Source of the DNA: Pseudomonadota bacterium
GTDB taxonomy: Bacteria; Pseudomonadota; Alphaproteobacteria; Sphingomonadales; Sphingomonadaceae
Direction: 5' to 3'
Length of the DNA stretch: 64,000 bases
Assembly: GCA_963205265.1 (NCBI GenBank)
Contig: CAUJJI010000023.1
Coordinates: 1-64,000, forward strand
Shown: positions 24,492-33,232 of the stretch, piece by piece
How the letters are laid out: each line of letters starts with the position of its first letter
Position numbering within the stretch: the first letter of the stretch is position 1
Position numbers and translations under genes: made by a program
The notes under the pieces: model-generated
What the model saw: the letters and a program-made list of their open reading frames with translations, nothing else
The model's database searches: none
Told to the model about the DNA's origin: nothing

Positions 24492-24818
24492 ATGATCGAT
24501 ACCACTTCCGCAAGGTCGCGCCTCGAACGGCAGCTGGCGGAACTCGAGGCGCGGCAGGCCCATCTCGCGAGCGACCTTGCCGAGCCGCTGGATCCCGACT
24601 CGTCGGAGCGGGCGATCGAAGTCGAGGACGAGGCCTCGCTCGAGGCGCAGGCGAACCTCGTCGCCAACGAGATCGCTTCGACCCGGCGCGCTCTCGACCG
24701 GATCGCGGACGGGACCTACGGCGAATGCGTGCGCTGCGGGGCCGAGATCGGCGCCGGTCGCCTCGAAGCGCGGCCCGAAGCGGCGCTCTGCATCGGCTGC
24801 GCCAGCCGCGATGCGTGA
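24492..24818 (+). CDS. DksA/TraR-type zinc-finger protein
   Basis: A 108-residue protein with an N-terminal helical part (about residues 1-75) and a C4 zinc finger of the DksA type with Cys79, Cys82, Cys100 and Cys103 (CVRCGAEI and CIGC). It is shorter than DksA, like TraR and the DksA-like regulators that bind RNA polymerase through the secondary channel. The acidic coiled-coil tip typical of DksA is not obvious, so it may not act as a full DksA. AGGAG lies eight bases before the chosen ATG; an upstream extension has no coding character. Confidence 0.85.
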   Translation: MIDTTSARSRLERQLAELEARQAHLASDLAEPLDPDSSERAIEVEDEASLEAQANLVANEIASTRRALDRIADGTYGECVRCGAEIGAGRLEARPEAALCIGCASRDA

Positions 24819-24872
24819 CGGCACCGGGACTGGCGCAAGAATCCGTTAACCATATCCCGCTAGCCCGGGGAC

Positions 24873-25157
24873 ATGGACACGATCGCAAGCGCAAAGCCCA
24901 TCCCTGCCCCCGCAACTGCCCCGGTCGCGAAGCCCGGCCCGGCCAAGGCGCCGGCAATCTCCACGGCGACCGCCGCCGGCACCGCACCGGTCGCCAGGCC
25001 GCGCCTGCTTTCCGCGCCGATGCTTCGCATCATGGACTATTTCGTCATCGCCCTGACCGTGGTGGCGGCCTGCAGCCTGCTGGCTGCCGCCCAGTCGCAC
25101 GGCGATTCCCACTCGCGCGAGCTGCTGCCGACAATCGTCATGACATCGGGTCGCTAG
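24873..25157 (+). CDS. Small Ala/Pro-rich membrane protein
   Basis: A 94-residue protein with an N-terminal half made almost only of Ala, Pro, Lys and Thr, then one hydrophobic helix (about residues 54-75, with MDYFVIALTVVAACSLLAAA) and a short polar tail. No family is recognised. The composition suggests a disordered cytosolic arm ahead of a single membrane anchor. A weak GGGGA site precedes the ATG. It lies 54 bases after the zinc-finger gene and could share its message. Confidence 0.5.
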   Translation: MDTIASAKPIPAPATAPVAKPGPAKAPAISTATAAGTAPVARPRLLSAPMLRIMDYFVIALTVVAACSLLAAAQSHGDSHSRELLPTIVMTSGR

Positions 25158-25197
25158 CCTTTCCGCCCCGGACGATCAGCGACGGCCTATCCCGTGT

Positions 25198-25716
25198 TCA
25201 GGCGCTGGCCGTAACCTTCTCGCCGAAATTCAGCCCAAGCTTCTTGCGCCCTTTCGCCGGTGCGGTCCCCGCTGCGGCAGTCGGCGCGGCTTTCGCTGCG
25301 GGTGCCACTGCCACTGCCGGGGCCTTCTTCGGCTTGCGCCCGAGGCCGATCTTGACGGCAAGGTTCTTGCGGCGATCCGAATAGTCGGGGGCGACCAAGG
25401 GATAGTCGGCGGCGAGATTCCAGCGCGCGCGGTATTCGGCAGGTGTCAGGCCATGGTCGGCGGTCAGATGCCGCTTGAGCACCTTCAGCTTCGCCCCGCA
25501 TTCCAGGCAGGTAATCGCATCGGCTTTCACCGACGATCGGACCGACACTGCCGGCACCAGTTCCTTCGCTTCGACCACCGGCGCAGCGCCGAGCACGGCA
25601 AGCGTCGCGTGGACCGAGCGGATCAGGCCCGGCAGGTCGCCGCCGGCAACGGTGTTGTTGCTGACATGCGCCGTGACGATGTCGGCAACATGCGTGAGTA
25701 GGCTTTCGTCGGTCAT
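25198..25716 (-). CDS. MucR/Ros-family transcriptional regulator
   Basis: A 172-residue member of the MucR/Ros family, H-NS-like or silencing regulators of alphaproteobacteria. The zinc finger is C70-X2-C73-X9-H83-X4-H88, embedded in the conserved KRHLTADHGLTPAEYRARW. The N-terminal helical part provides oligomerisation. The C-terminus is extended by an Ala/Lys-rich arm of about 45 residues, longer than usual. In relatives, MucR controls exopolysaccharide, motility and surface genes, so its place next to the surface-protein island may matter. The ATG at 25716 is preferred over a TTG six codons earlier. Confidence 0.9.
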   Translation of the reverse strand: MTDESLLTHVADIVTAHVSNNTVAGGDLPGLIRSVHATLAVLGAAPVVEAKELVPAVSVRSSVKADAITCLECGAKLKVLKRHLTADHGLTPAEYRARWNLAADYPLVAPDYSDRRKNLAVKIGLGRKPKKAPAVAVAPAAKAAPTAAAGTAPAKGRKKLGLNFGEKVTASA

Positions 25717-26153
25717 GGTGAAGTCTGCCTGCAAGCGGATGGAAGCGCTGATTTAGCCGGGCGTCCGAGGAATTCCAGCGCTGCGGGGCAACTTTCCCCA
25801 GCTCACCTGCGGCTTCGCGAGCCGTTCGGCCCATGCGATCGCCGGCGCCTTGCCGAGATTGGACCGTTTTGGCTGATCTCGCCGCGCACCGCCGATTTCC
25901 GGAATTTGTGCGCCTCCGCCCCGCTGAAGCGGCGGACGGGGCTGCCCCTGTCCGCCCCTTGCCGCGCTCTTGCGCCTTCGGGCCGGCGCTTTGCGTAAGT
26001 CCGGCCAGGGTTTCCGCGGTCGCTTCGGCGCGCAGTGGCGGTTTCGCCGCGGTTCGGCCCGAAGCGGTTGCTTATCGACATGCCGCGCCGGGCGATGGCG
26101 CCTAGCCATGCTCCGTCGTGAGCCTCGCGCTTGCAGATGGAGGAATTTCGTCG
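25717..26153. other. Gene-free gap between mucR and the collagen-like gene
   Basis: These 437 bases separate two divergent genes. Frames through it are short and lack family resemblance. It contains small GC-rich inverted pieces (for example CCGCCCCG...CGGCGGACGGGG near 25915-25940) but no clear promoter. Long regulatory gaps next to surface genes are common, and MucR-type proteins bind AT-rich DNA; no striking AT-rich tract is present here. Confidence 0.4.
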
Positions 26154-27821
26154 ATGACCACCAATCGCTCCCACGGCTGGATGAAGCGGCGCCTGATGTG
26201 CGCCTCGGCCTTGCCGCTGTTCGTGCTGACGGCCTGTGCCGACGGTGTCGGCTTCGGCCTGCACGCCGGCAACCCGCCGGGAGGGCCGACCAGTCCCGGC
26301 GGCCCCGCGGGACCCGGAAGCCCGACAGGACCGGGCAGCCCCTCGGGCCCGAGCGGTCCGGGCAGCCCGAGCGGTCCCAGCGGACCGACCGGACCCGGGG
26401 ACCCGACAGGCCCCACCGGCCCCTCCGGCCCAGGCACTCCGACCGGACCCACCGAACCCACCGGACCGGCCGGCCCCGGTGGACCGACTGAGCCAGGGAG
26501 CCCGACCGGCCCGACCGGCCCCGGCGGACCGACCGGGCCTGGTGGCCCCACCGGACCTACAGGTCCTGGCGACCCCAGCGGACCCACGGGACCCACCGGC
26601 CCGACGGGCCCGACTGGACCGACAGGGCCCACCGGCCCGACTGCGCCCGGCGGTCCGAGCCCGACTTCGCCGCCGCCGCTGTCCGGCCCGGTGGTGGGCG
26701 CCAGTGCCGGGGGCGCCGGTCTCCTCGGTCCCAGCGGCCCGAGCACGCTGATCGGCGTCAACCTGCTACCCGGCGACAGCCGGTCGGTGGGCAAGGTCGG
26801 CACCGTCGACCTTCTCACCGGCGAGGGGACGGCAGCGGCTGTGACGCTGCCGACGACCACAAAGCAGGTGCAGGACGGCCTGGCTCCGGCCGGTTCGCTG
26901 GTGACCGCCGTTGCCGGGCCGCAGCTCGGCAGCGCGGTCACCCAGACGACCGACGCGGTGGCGCCCACCGTCGCGACCGTGACAGCGACGGTGAGCCAGG
27001 TGACCGCACCGCTGGTCGGTGCGGTGAACGGCGCGCTCGCGCCGGTCACCGACCCGGTCGTCGGCGACGGCGGCACTCTGGCCCCGGTGACCGGCCTCGC
27101 CGACGGCGTGCTCGGCGGCCTGCCGGGGTCCGACGGCCAGAGCCCGACGATCGCCGGGCCGCTGGTCGGCGCCAATCTGGGCGGGCAACTGCTGACCGGA
27201 CCCTCGACGGGCGATACGGTCGCGGCTGTCAACGTCCTCGATCCCGCCGGCGGCACTGCCCCGGCCACCGGCGGGATCGCCACGGTCGACCTGCTGTCGG
27301 GCAACAAGGTTGCCGACCTGGCTCTGCCGACGACGGCGGCGACCGTGGAAGCCGGGCTGCAGCCGATCGGCAACCTCGCCGGAGCGACGCTGGGACCGCA
27401 GGCCGGCGCCGTGGTCGACCAGGTCTCGGCGACGCTCGCACCGGTCGTCGCGCCGGTGACGTCGGCCGTCGAGGCGGTCGCCCAGCCGGTGCTCGACGCA
27501 GTGAACACGGCAGCGCCCGCGCTGCCCGGCGGCACGGGCGGCAGCGACGGCCCGCTGGCGCCGGTGACCGACATCGTCGGCGCCGTGCTGGGAGGGACCG
27601 GCGGCGGGACCGGCGGCACGACGGACGTGCTCGCGCCGGTGACCGGCATCGTGAACTCGGTCCTCGGCACGGCTGCCGGCGGCGGCACGAGCGACCCGCT
27701 GGCGCCGGTCACCGAAGTGGTCGGCAGTGTGCTGGGCTCCGCCGGCCCGACTCAGCCCAGCGGCAGCGTGCTGGCCCCGGTGACCGGCCTGCTCGGCGGG
27801 CTGCTGAACAAGGGCCAGTAA
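26154..27821 (+). CDS. Collagen-like triplet-repeat lipoprotein
   Basis: A 555-residue surface-protein candidate. The signal peptide ends in lipobox LTAC, making Cys28 the lipid-modified residue. Residues 43-168 are 42 unbroken triplets, mostly TGP, SGP and GGP. Proline occupies the third place in every one, whereas the middle glycine is replaced by Ser, Asp, Thr, Glu or Ala in 11. The C-terminal 380 residues are low-complexity, hydrophobic and Val/Ala/Gly-rich, with two long related blocks (about 175-330 and 331-460) and six LAPVT motifs. GGAGGA lies about ten bases before the ATG. The function is probably adhesion or surface coating; this is inference. It is followed by an EAL gene and the Tad pilus cluster. 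Confidence 0.85.
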   Translation: MTTNRSHGWMKRRLMCASALPLFVLTACADGVGFGLHAGNPPGGPTSPGGPAGPGSPTGPGSPSGPSGPGSPSGPSGPTGPGDPTGPTGPSGPGTPTGPTEPTGPAGPGGPTEPGSPTGPTGPGGPTGPGGPTGPTGPGDPSGPTGPTGPTGPTGPTGPTGPTAPGGPSPTSPPPLSGPVVGASAGGAGLLGPSGPSTLIGVNLLPGDSRSVGKVGTVDLLTGEGTAAAVTLPTTTKQVQDGLAPAGSLVTAVAGPQLGSAVTQTTDAVAPTVATVTATVSQVTAPLVGAVNGALAPVTDPVVGDGGTLAPVTGLADGVLGGLPGSDGQSPTIAGPLVGANLGGQLLTGPSTGDTVAAVNVLDPAGGTAPATGGIATVDLLSGNKVADLALPTTAATVEAGLQPIGNLAGATLGPQAGAVVDQVSATLAPVVAPVTSAVEAVAQPVLDAVNTAAPALPGGTGGSDGPLAPVTDIVGAVLGGTGGGTGGTTDVLAPVTGIVNSVLGTAAGGGTSDPLAPVTEVVGSVLGSAGPTQPSGSVLAPVTGLLGGLLNKGQ

Positions 27822-27887
27822 CGGGAGGCGTCCCGGTGCTGCTGCTCCCGCCTTCCCCACCTCAATCCGCAAGCAAGGGGTCAAGAC

Positions 27888-29234
27888 ATGGCCAGTGGCC
27901 GCCCACCCAGTCCCGACGGCCGATTCGCCGCCCGGCTCACCCGCGACGAACTGCACGTCGCCGCGCGCATCGACAACTTTCGCCACATCGCCATGGCCTA
28001 TGGCGAAGCCGTCGCCGCGGCGGTGTGCGAGGAGGTGTGCCGGACGTTCCGCGACCTCGTCGCCATCGGCTATTTCGGCAGCGGCACGGTCTTGCCCGGC
28101 GAGGACGGCCTGTTCAGCCTGATCCTCGGTAGTGCCGCCGACGCGCCCGATACCGGCCCCGACAGCCTGCCGGCACGCTTCGCGATCGTCTGGTCGGTGA
28201 TCGGCTCCTCGGCCTTCGCCCACGGCGGCAGCCGCATCCATGTCGCGATCGCCGCCACTTCGGCGCGGTCGCTGGTCCCGGCGGCAGTCGCCGACCGCGA
28301 CCGGCGGCTGCTGGCCGAGGCCGAGGCCGCCCTCGCCCGCCTGCCCGCACAGGGCCATCCGCCCGAACCGCACCAGGGCTGGCTCCAGTCCTACCGCCGC
28401 GACATGGCGGCGGCGGCGGAATTCTTCGCCGGTGTCGAAGCCGAGGGGCTGCTGGTCGCCTGGCAGGCGATCCGCGGCAGCGGCGCGCCCGACGCCGTGC
28501 TCTACCACGAGACGCTGCTGCGCTGCCTCTCCGCGGGCGGCACGGTCGCGCTTCCGGGCGAGACCATCGCGCTGCTCGAGCGGCTCGGGCTCATCGCCGC
28601 GCTCGACCGGCTGATGGTGTTCCGCGTCATCGAGGAACTGGTCGATGCGCCGCGCGTCTGCCTCGGCGTCAACATCTCGGCGCAGAGCGCCCGGCTCGAT
28701 CCCTGGTGGGAAGGCGTGACTCATTGCCTGGCCGCCTACGGCCGGCTCGGGACGCGGCTGTTCGTCGAGATCACCGAGACCCTGCCGATGCTGTCCAAGG
28801 CCGATGCGATCCAATTCGCCGCCAGCCTGCGCGGCGTCGGCTGCAAGCTGGTCATCGACGATTTCGGCGTCGGCCAGGCATCGTTCTGGTCGCTGCTGGG
28901 ACTCGGCCCCGACGTCGTGAAGATCGATGGCGGCTTCCTGCGCCGGGCGACCGGCTGCGAGCGCGACCGGGTGATCCTTCACCACATGGTCGGGCTGGCA
29001 AAGGCGCTGGCGACCGCCGTGGTCGTCGAAGGCGTGGAGACCGTCGAGCTGGGAGAGGCGGCGCTGGCCTCGGGCGTCGAGTGGCAGCAGGGCCATGCCC
29101 TCGGCCGCCCCTCGATCGTCCGCTCGTGGAAGCGCTATCCGGCGAACGACGACACCGCCCGCGCGGTTCCGGCGCTCGGTCATGCCGGTCCGGCCAAGGG
29201 CGCCGGCACCACCGGCCGCACCGCCGGCCGATGA
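27888..29234 (+). CDS. EAL-domain c-di-GMP phosphodiesterase-like protein
   Basis: A 448-residue cytosolic protein with a non-recognised N-terminal region (about 1-175, perhaps a degenerate GGDEF or PAS-like sensor) and an EAL domain (about 180-425). The domain motif reads ETLLR instead of EALLR. The catalytic glutamate and the later NIS, EITET, DDFG, KID, EGVET and QGHALGRP elements are all kept, so hydrolysis of c-di-GMP is plausible. It reads into the next gene by ATGA overlap and lies about 750 bases before the pilus cluster, suggesting control of pilus or adhesin output. AAGGGG lies close before the start. Confidence 0.85.
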   Translation: MASGRPPSPDGRFAARLTRDELHVAARIDNFRHIAMAYGEAVAAAVCEEVCRTFRDLVAIGYFGSGTVLPGEDGLFSLILGSAADAPDTGPDSLPARFAIVWSVIGSSAFAHGGSRIHVAIAATSARSLVPAAVADRDRRLLAEAEAALARLPAQGHPPEPHQGWLQSYRRDMAAAAEFFAGVEAEGLLVAWQAIRGSGAPDAVLYHETLLRCLSAGGTVALPGETIALLERLGLIAALDRLMVFRVIEELVDAPRVCLGVNISAQSARLDPWWEGVTHCLAAYGRLGTRLFVEITETLPMLSKADAIQFAASLRGVGCKLVIDDFGVGQASFWSLLGLGPDVVKIDGGFLRRATGCERDRVILHHMVGLAKALATAVVVEGVETVELGEAALASGVEWQQGHALGRPSIVRSWKRYPANDDTARAVPALGHAGPAKGAGTTGRTAGR

Positions 29235-29737
29235 TCGAGCGCGTGCCCAGGAGCAGCTATGCCGGGCTGGGCGAGCTGATGCGCAACGCCGGCGTCGACG
29301 CCGTGCGGGTCGAGGCGATGGTGCGCGAATTCCTCGCCATGCAGGCCGACGAGCAGGTGATACGGCGGCAGGGCCACGAACTGCGCGCGCTGCGCGAGAC
29401 CGTGGGCGACGGGCTCGACGCCATCCGCTCCGACCAGGACTCGGCGCTCAAGGCGCTTGGCCTCGCGCTGTCGACGTTCCGGCGCGAAGCCACCGTCTAC
29501 CAGCGGGCTTTCGCCGCGGCGACCGGCCGGACCTGCCGCCTGGCCGCGATCGTCATCGTCCTGCAGCTGGTGGTGATCGGCCTCTGCACCTGCCTGCTGC
29601 TCCGGCAGGGCCCTCCTGGCGGTCGGTCCGTGCCGGCACTGCGCGACGCCGGCACCGCGCCGCCGCTGCGCGCGGCCGATTCGCTCCACTTTGCTGCAAT
29701 TGCCGCGTCGGGGAGAATCCTAGCGAGATCTATCTAG
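29231..29737 (+). CDS. Single-pass membrane protein coupled to the EAL gene
   Basis: A 168-residue protein beginning by ATGA overlap with the EAL gene. The first hundred residues are charged and helical with coiled-coil character (QADEQVIRRQGHELRALRE). A membrane helix follows at about 103-124 and then a short Pro/Gly tail outside or in the periplasm. No family is recognised. The tight coupling suggests it anchors or tunes the EAL protein. Confidence 0.65.
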   Translation: MIERVPRSSYAGLGELMRNAGVDAVRVEAMVREFLAMQADEQVIRRQGHELRALRETVGDGLDAIRSDQDSALKALGLALSTFRREATVYQRAFAAATGRTCRLAAIVIVLQLVVIGLCTCLLLRQGPPGGRSVPALRDAGTAPPLRAADSLHFAAIAASGRILARSI

Positions 29738-29989
29738 TCGTTCCTACCAAGCGATCGCCACAAGGAGCCCCGGACACCGCAGAAATCCATTCCCGGACTT
29801 GTTCCACCCAAGATGTCGGGCCGCCCTGAAGGCGCGCAGGAACGCGCGTCGGCAGCCGGGTTATGTCCGAAACGGTCTGGTATCGGCTCTCCTACCGACG
29901 GCACGCCGGGTATCACCTGCCTGTCGATCGGGATGCCGTGCCCAGGCACAAGCCTGTGCGCCGGCGCTCCCGGCAAGAGGGAGCGATGC

Positions 29990-30880
29990 ATGCACCTGGG
30001 CCTGAGAGCCAGGATCACGATTGCCGTCGGGCTGTGCGCGGCCGCCCTGTCCCTGCTGCTCGGCCTCGGCGAGCTGCAGCGCCAGGCTGCGCCCGCGGTG
30101 GCCAGGCCTGGGCCGGCCGCGGCTGCGGCCCGGCTGGTGGTGCTCGCCGAGGCCGCGCGGCCGATCGCCCTGGGCGAGACCATCACCGCCGGCATGATCC
30201 GCAACGCGCCCGGCGACCCGGCGCGCCATCCGCTGGTCGCCACGGCCGGCGAGGTCGTCGGCAAAGTCGCGACCCGGCCGCTGGCGGCCGGTGCCATGAT
30301 CCCGCGCGAAGCGCTGGACCAGGTCGCCCGGCTGGCCATCCGCGTCCCCTTCGGCATGCGCGCCATGACCATCGAGACGCCGGGCGAAATCGCGGTCGCC
30401 GGCCTGCTGCGCCCGGGCGACACGGTCGACGTCGAAGTCGTCTATCCCGGCGCCGACGCGCTGAGCGGCGCGCGCGGCTCGGCCCGCAGCCGCGCCGACA
30501 CGCTGCTGCAGAACGTGCTCGTACTGGCGGTCGGCGATGCCGTGGTCGGCGCTTCGGCCGGCCCGGCGACGGCGGGCGAGCGGACGTCCGGTCCCGCGCG
30601 CACCGTGACCCTGGCTCTCGCCCCCGCGCAGGTCGCCGTCCTGTCGCTGGCGAAAAGCACCGGCACGCTCCACCTCTCGCTGCGCAATCCGGCCGATGTC
30701 GGGCAGCTGCGCCTGGCGACCACGGTCTCGCGCGCGCCGCTGCCGGTCGTGCCGCCCATGGCTGCGCCGCCGCCTGCGACCGAGATCCGCGTGATCCCCG
30801 GGGCGAGCAGCCGGCATCCGATCGAACTGATCGTCGGCGACCGCCGCCGGGTGATCTACGCCGGGAGCGGCGCGCGATGA
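29990..30880 (+). CDS. cpaB: Flp/Tad pilus assembly protein CpaB
   Basis: A 296-residue CpaB/RcpC protein, the periplasmic part of the Tad secretion channel. It has an N-terminal membrane anchor (about residues 8-26), a SAF/antifreeze-like domain (ARPIALGETITAGMI...VVGKVATRPLAAGAMI at about 51-110) and a C-terminal RcpC-like part. The ATG at 29990 has GAGGGAG a few bases upstream and gives a proper anchor. It opens the pilus operon; from here ten genes follow with overlaps or short gaps. The 252-base space before it probably carries the main promoter, but I cannot place it. Confidence 0.9.
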   Translation: MHLGLRARITIAVGLCAAALSLLLGLGELQRQAAPAVARPGPAAAAARLVVLAEAARPIALGETITAGMIRNAPGDPARHPLVATAGEVVGKVATRPLAAGAMIPREALDQVARLAIRVPFGMRAMTIETPGEIAVAGLLRPGDTVDVEVVYPGADALSGARGSARSRADTLLQNVLVLAVGDAVVGASAGPATAGERTSGPARTVTLALAPAQVAVLSLAKSTGTLHLSLRNPADVGQLRLATTVSRAPLPVVPPMAAPPPATEIRVIPGASSRHPIELIVGDRRRVIYAGSGAR

Positions 30881-32037
30881 AGCCGTGGCTCGCCTTGCCG
30901 GCACTGGCGGTCCTGCTGCCATCCTCCGCCCCAGCGCAGGAGGACTTGCTGCAGGTGGGATCGGGGCAGACCCTGTCCTACCCGCAGCCGATCGGCCGCA
31001 TCGAAGTCGATCGCGAGGACGTGATCGCCGTCACCGCACCCAGCGCGCGCAGCCTGTCGATCCGGGGGCTGAGCCCGGGCCGGGCGCTGCTGTCGGTCTA
31101 TGCCGGCGACGGCCGCCTCATGCGGGAGACGGCTCTGACGGTGGCAGGCCGAGCTGCCGCTCTCCCGCCCGCAGGCCGCGAGCCGGTGGTCGCGGTCGAT
31201 GTCCGGTTCGCAGCGGTCTCGGATTCGACGCTGCGGGCGCTCGGCTTCAACTTCACCAAGCTGAGCGGCGACATGCAGGGCGCCGTCTTCGCGCCGAGCA
31301 CGCTCGGAAAGGTCGATTTCACCGCCCAGGGCCCGGCAGTGGAAGGCACGGTGCCGCTGCAGAACGCCTTCAACCTGTTCCTCGCCGCCCCCAACCGCGG
31401 CATCGACGCCGTGCTCAGCGCCTTGTCGTCGAACGGCCTCTCCGAGCTGCTCGCCCAGCCGACGCTGCTGGCCCGCTCGGGCGAGCAGGCGAGCTTCCTC
31501 GCCGGCGGCGAAGTGCCGGTGCCGGTCCCGCAGAGCTCGGGCAGCGGCGAGGGGACGATCGCGATCCAGTACAAGGAATTCGGCGTCCGCCTGGCGGTAA
31601 CGCCCCGTGTCCTTGCCGGCGACCGCATCGTCCTGAAGATCGCCCCGGAAGTGAGCGAGCTCGACTACGGCATCGGCGTCCAGCTGCAGGGCTATGTCGT
31701 GCCGGGCCTGCGCCGCCGCTCCGCCGAGACGACCGTAGAGCTGGGCGCCGGGCAGAGCTTCGTCATCGCCGGGCTCAGCTACAGCAGCAGCACGGTCACG
31801 CGCGAGAAAGTCCCGCTGCTTGGCGACATCCCGGTGCTCGGCGCCTTCTTCGCGCGCCGGCAGAACCAGAAGGAGCGCCAGGTGCTGATCATCGTCGCCA
31901 CGCCGCGCCTGGTCGCGCCGAACGACTCCCCCGTGATTCCGCGCGGAGCCGCGGCAGGCGAAGGACCGGCCGCCGACCTGCTGCCCGGCCTCGACGGGCT
32001 CGACCAGCGCAGCTCCCCCTTCGGCGTGATCCGCTGA
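30877..32037 (+). CDS. cpaC: Tad pilus secretin CpaC
   Basis: A 386-residue outer-membrane secretin of the CpaC/RcpA type. It has a Sec signal peptide (cleavage near APA-QE at about 20), an N-terminal BON-like domain with LSIRGLSPGRALLSVY, and a secretin core containing EVPVPVPQ, VRLAVTPRVL and the late VPLLGDIPVLGAFFARR, diagnostic of secretins. It starts by ATGA overlap with cpaB and ends one base before the TadZ gene. No cpaD or pilotin gene is visible in the cluster. Confidence 0.94.
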   Translation: MKPWLALPALAVLLPSSAPAQEDLLQVGSGQTLSYPQPIGRIEVDREDVIAVTAPSARSLSIRGLSPGRALLSVYAGDGRLMRETALTVAGRAAALPPAGREPVVAVDVRFAAVSDSTLRALGFNFTKLSGDMQGAVFAPSTLGKVDFTAQGPAVEGTVPLQNAFNLFLAAPNRGIDAVLSALSSNGLSELLAQPTLLARSGEQASFLAGGEVPVPVPQSSGSGEGTIAIQYKEFGVRLAVTPRVLAGDRIVLKIAPEVSELDYGIGVQLQGYVVPGLRRRSAETTVELGAGQSFVIAGLSYSSSTVTREKVPLLGDIPVLGAFFARRQNQKERQVLIIVATPRLVAPNDSPVIPRGAAAGEGPAADLLPGLDGLDQRSSPFGVIR

Positions 32038-32038
32038 C

Positions 32039-33232
32039 ATGGCCCGCATCCTGCTGCTTTCCGTCGACCGCGCGCTGGCCGAAGCGATCGGCGAAGCCAT
32101 GGCCGGCCGCGTCCCGGTCGAGCTGATGCAGGCGCTCGAGCCCGACAGGCTCGACGGCCCGGCCGTGGTCGTGGTCGACAGCGCCGCGATCCCGCCCGAG
32201 CGGTCGCTGGCGGCAGCGGTCGCGGCAGTGGTCGGCTCCGCCGGCGGCCGCCCGGTCGTCGTCGCCGTCGAGCGGGCCGACAGCGACGAGATCCTGCGCG
32301 CGGTCCGCGCCGGCGCCGATGACGTGGTGCCCCGCAATGCCGACGGCCGGGAACTGGCCGAAGTCATCTCGCGGCTGCTGAACGGCGCGCTGGTCGACCA
32401 GGGCGAGGGCGGCCGGCTGACGCTGCTGCTCGGCCCCGACCAGCATGCCGCCGCGATCGTCGCGACCGACCTTGCCCTGCTGCGCTGCCGGGAGCGCCCT
32501 TCGGTGCTGCTGGTCGACTGCACGCTGCCGACCAGCACTTGCGAGGCCTATCTCGACATCAAGGCCGGCTACGGCCTGGCGACGGCGATCGCCGAACTCG
32601 AGCGCCTGGATGCCAGCCTGCTGGCCAGCACGGTGGCGCGGCACCCGGCGAGCGGCCTGATGCTGCTGACGTTCGACGGCGGCACCGGCGCCGAGCCGGT
32701 CGGCATCGCGCCGGGCGACATCGCCAGCCTGGTCCGCCTGCTGCGCGCCTGCTGCAGCGACGTGATCCTCTGCGCCGGCAGCCTGCGACACCCCGCCCTG
32801 CTGCGCGAGCTGGGGACGCTGGCCGACCGGGTCGAGCTGGTCTGCCCGCAGTCGATCCGCGAACTCGAAGACGCGCGGCGGCTGCTCGATCGCATCGCCT
32901 TCGAACCATCCGTCCGGAAAGGCATCCGGCTGCTGGTCTGGAACCACCTGCCCGGGGTCCTGCTGGGCGGGCAGCGCATGGCGCAAGTGCTGGAGATCGG
33001 CGCGAGTCTCGACATTCCGGCCGACCCGGTACGGTTGAGCAATGCGCTGAACTCCGGCCAGCCGCTGGCCCTGGCACCCGCCGGCGGGGCCTATCTGCAG
33101 GCCCTGCGCCGGGTGGCCGATTGCCGCGGCAGGGCGCGGCAGGCGCCGCTGCGGGCGCCGCAAGGCTGGGCGCTGCAGCGGATCGACAAGCTGCGCGGCG
33201 CCGTGCTCGGCATGGTCGAGGCGCGGCGATGA
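32039..33232 (+). CDS. tadZ: Tad pilus localisation protein TadZ/CpaE-like, Walker A lost
   Basis: A 397-residue CpaE/TadZ-type protein. The first 115 residues form a receiver-like fold without the phosphorylation aspartate in an obvious place (VVVVDSAAIPPE), and the rest is the ParA/MinD-like domain. Where CpaE proteins carry a deviant Walker A, this one reads LTLLLGPDQHAAAIVATDLA at about 123-142, with no glycine-lysine-Ser/Thr, so ATP binding is doubtful. TadZ normally marks the pole where the pilus is built. Gene order and the match around VLLVDCTLPT support the call. Confidence 0.8.
   Translation: MARILLLSVDRALAEAIGEAMAGRVPVELMQALEPDRLDGPAVVVVDSAAIPPERSLAAAVAAVVGSAGGRPVVVAVERADSDEILRAVRAGADDVVPRNADGRELAEVISRLLNGALVDQGEGGRLTLLLGPDQHAAAIVATDLALLRCRERPSVLLVDCTLPTSTCEAYLDIKAGYGLATAIAELERLDASLLASTVARHPASGLMLLTFDGGTGAEPVGIAPGDIASLVRLLRACCSDVILCAGSLRHPALLRELGTLADRVELVCPQSIRELEDARRLLDRIAFEPSVRKGIRLLVWNHLPGVLLGGQRMAQVLEIGASLDIPADPVRLSNALNSGQPLALAPAGGAYLQALRRVADCRGRARQAPLRAPQGWALQRIDKLRGAVLGMVEARR

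Noticed and set aside
26280..26657. Repetitive DNA considered as a CRISPR array or satellite
   Set aside because: The period is nine bases and keeps a codon frame throughout. There are no unique spacers.
26102..27712. Minus-strand Gly-Pro-Val repeat protein opposite the collagen-like gene
   Set aside because: It is the mirror reading of the GGN-CCN triplets. Only the plus strand has a ribosome site, a signal peptide and a lipobox.
29738..29989. c-di-GMP riboswitch before cpaB
   Set aside because: There are small hairpins near GGCACAAGCC, but the conserved GEMM core and tetraloop/receptor elements are missing.
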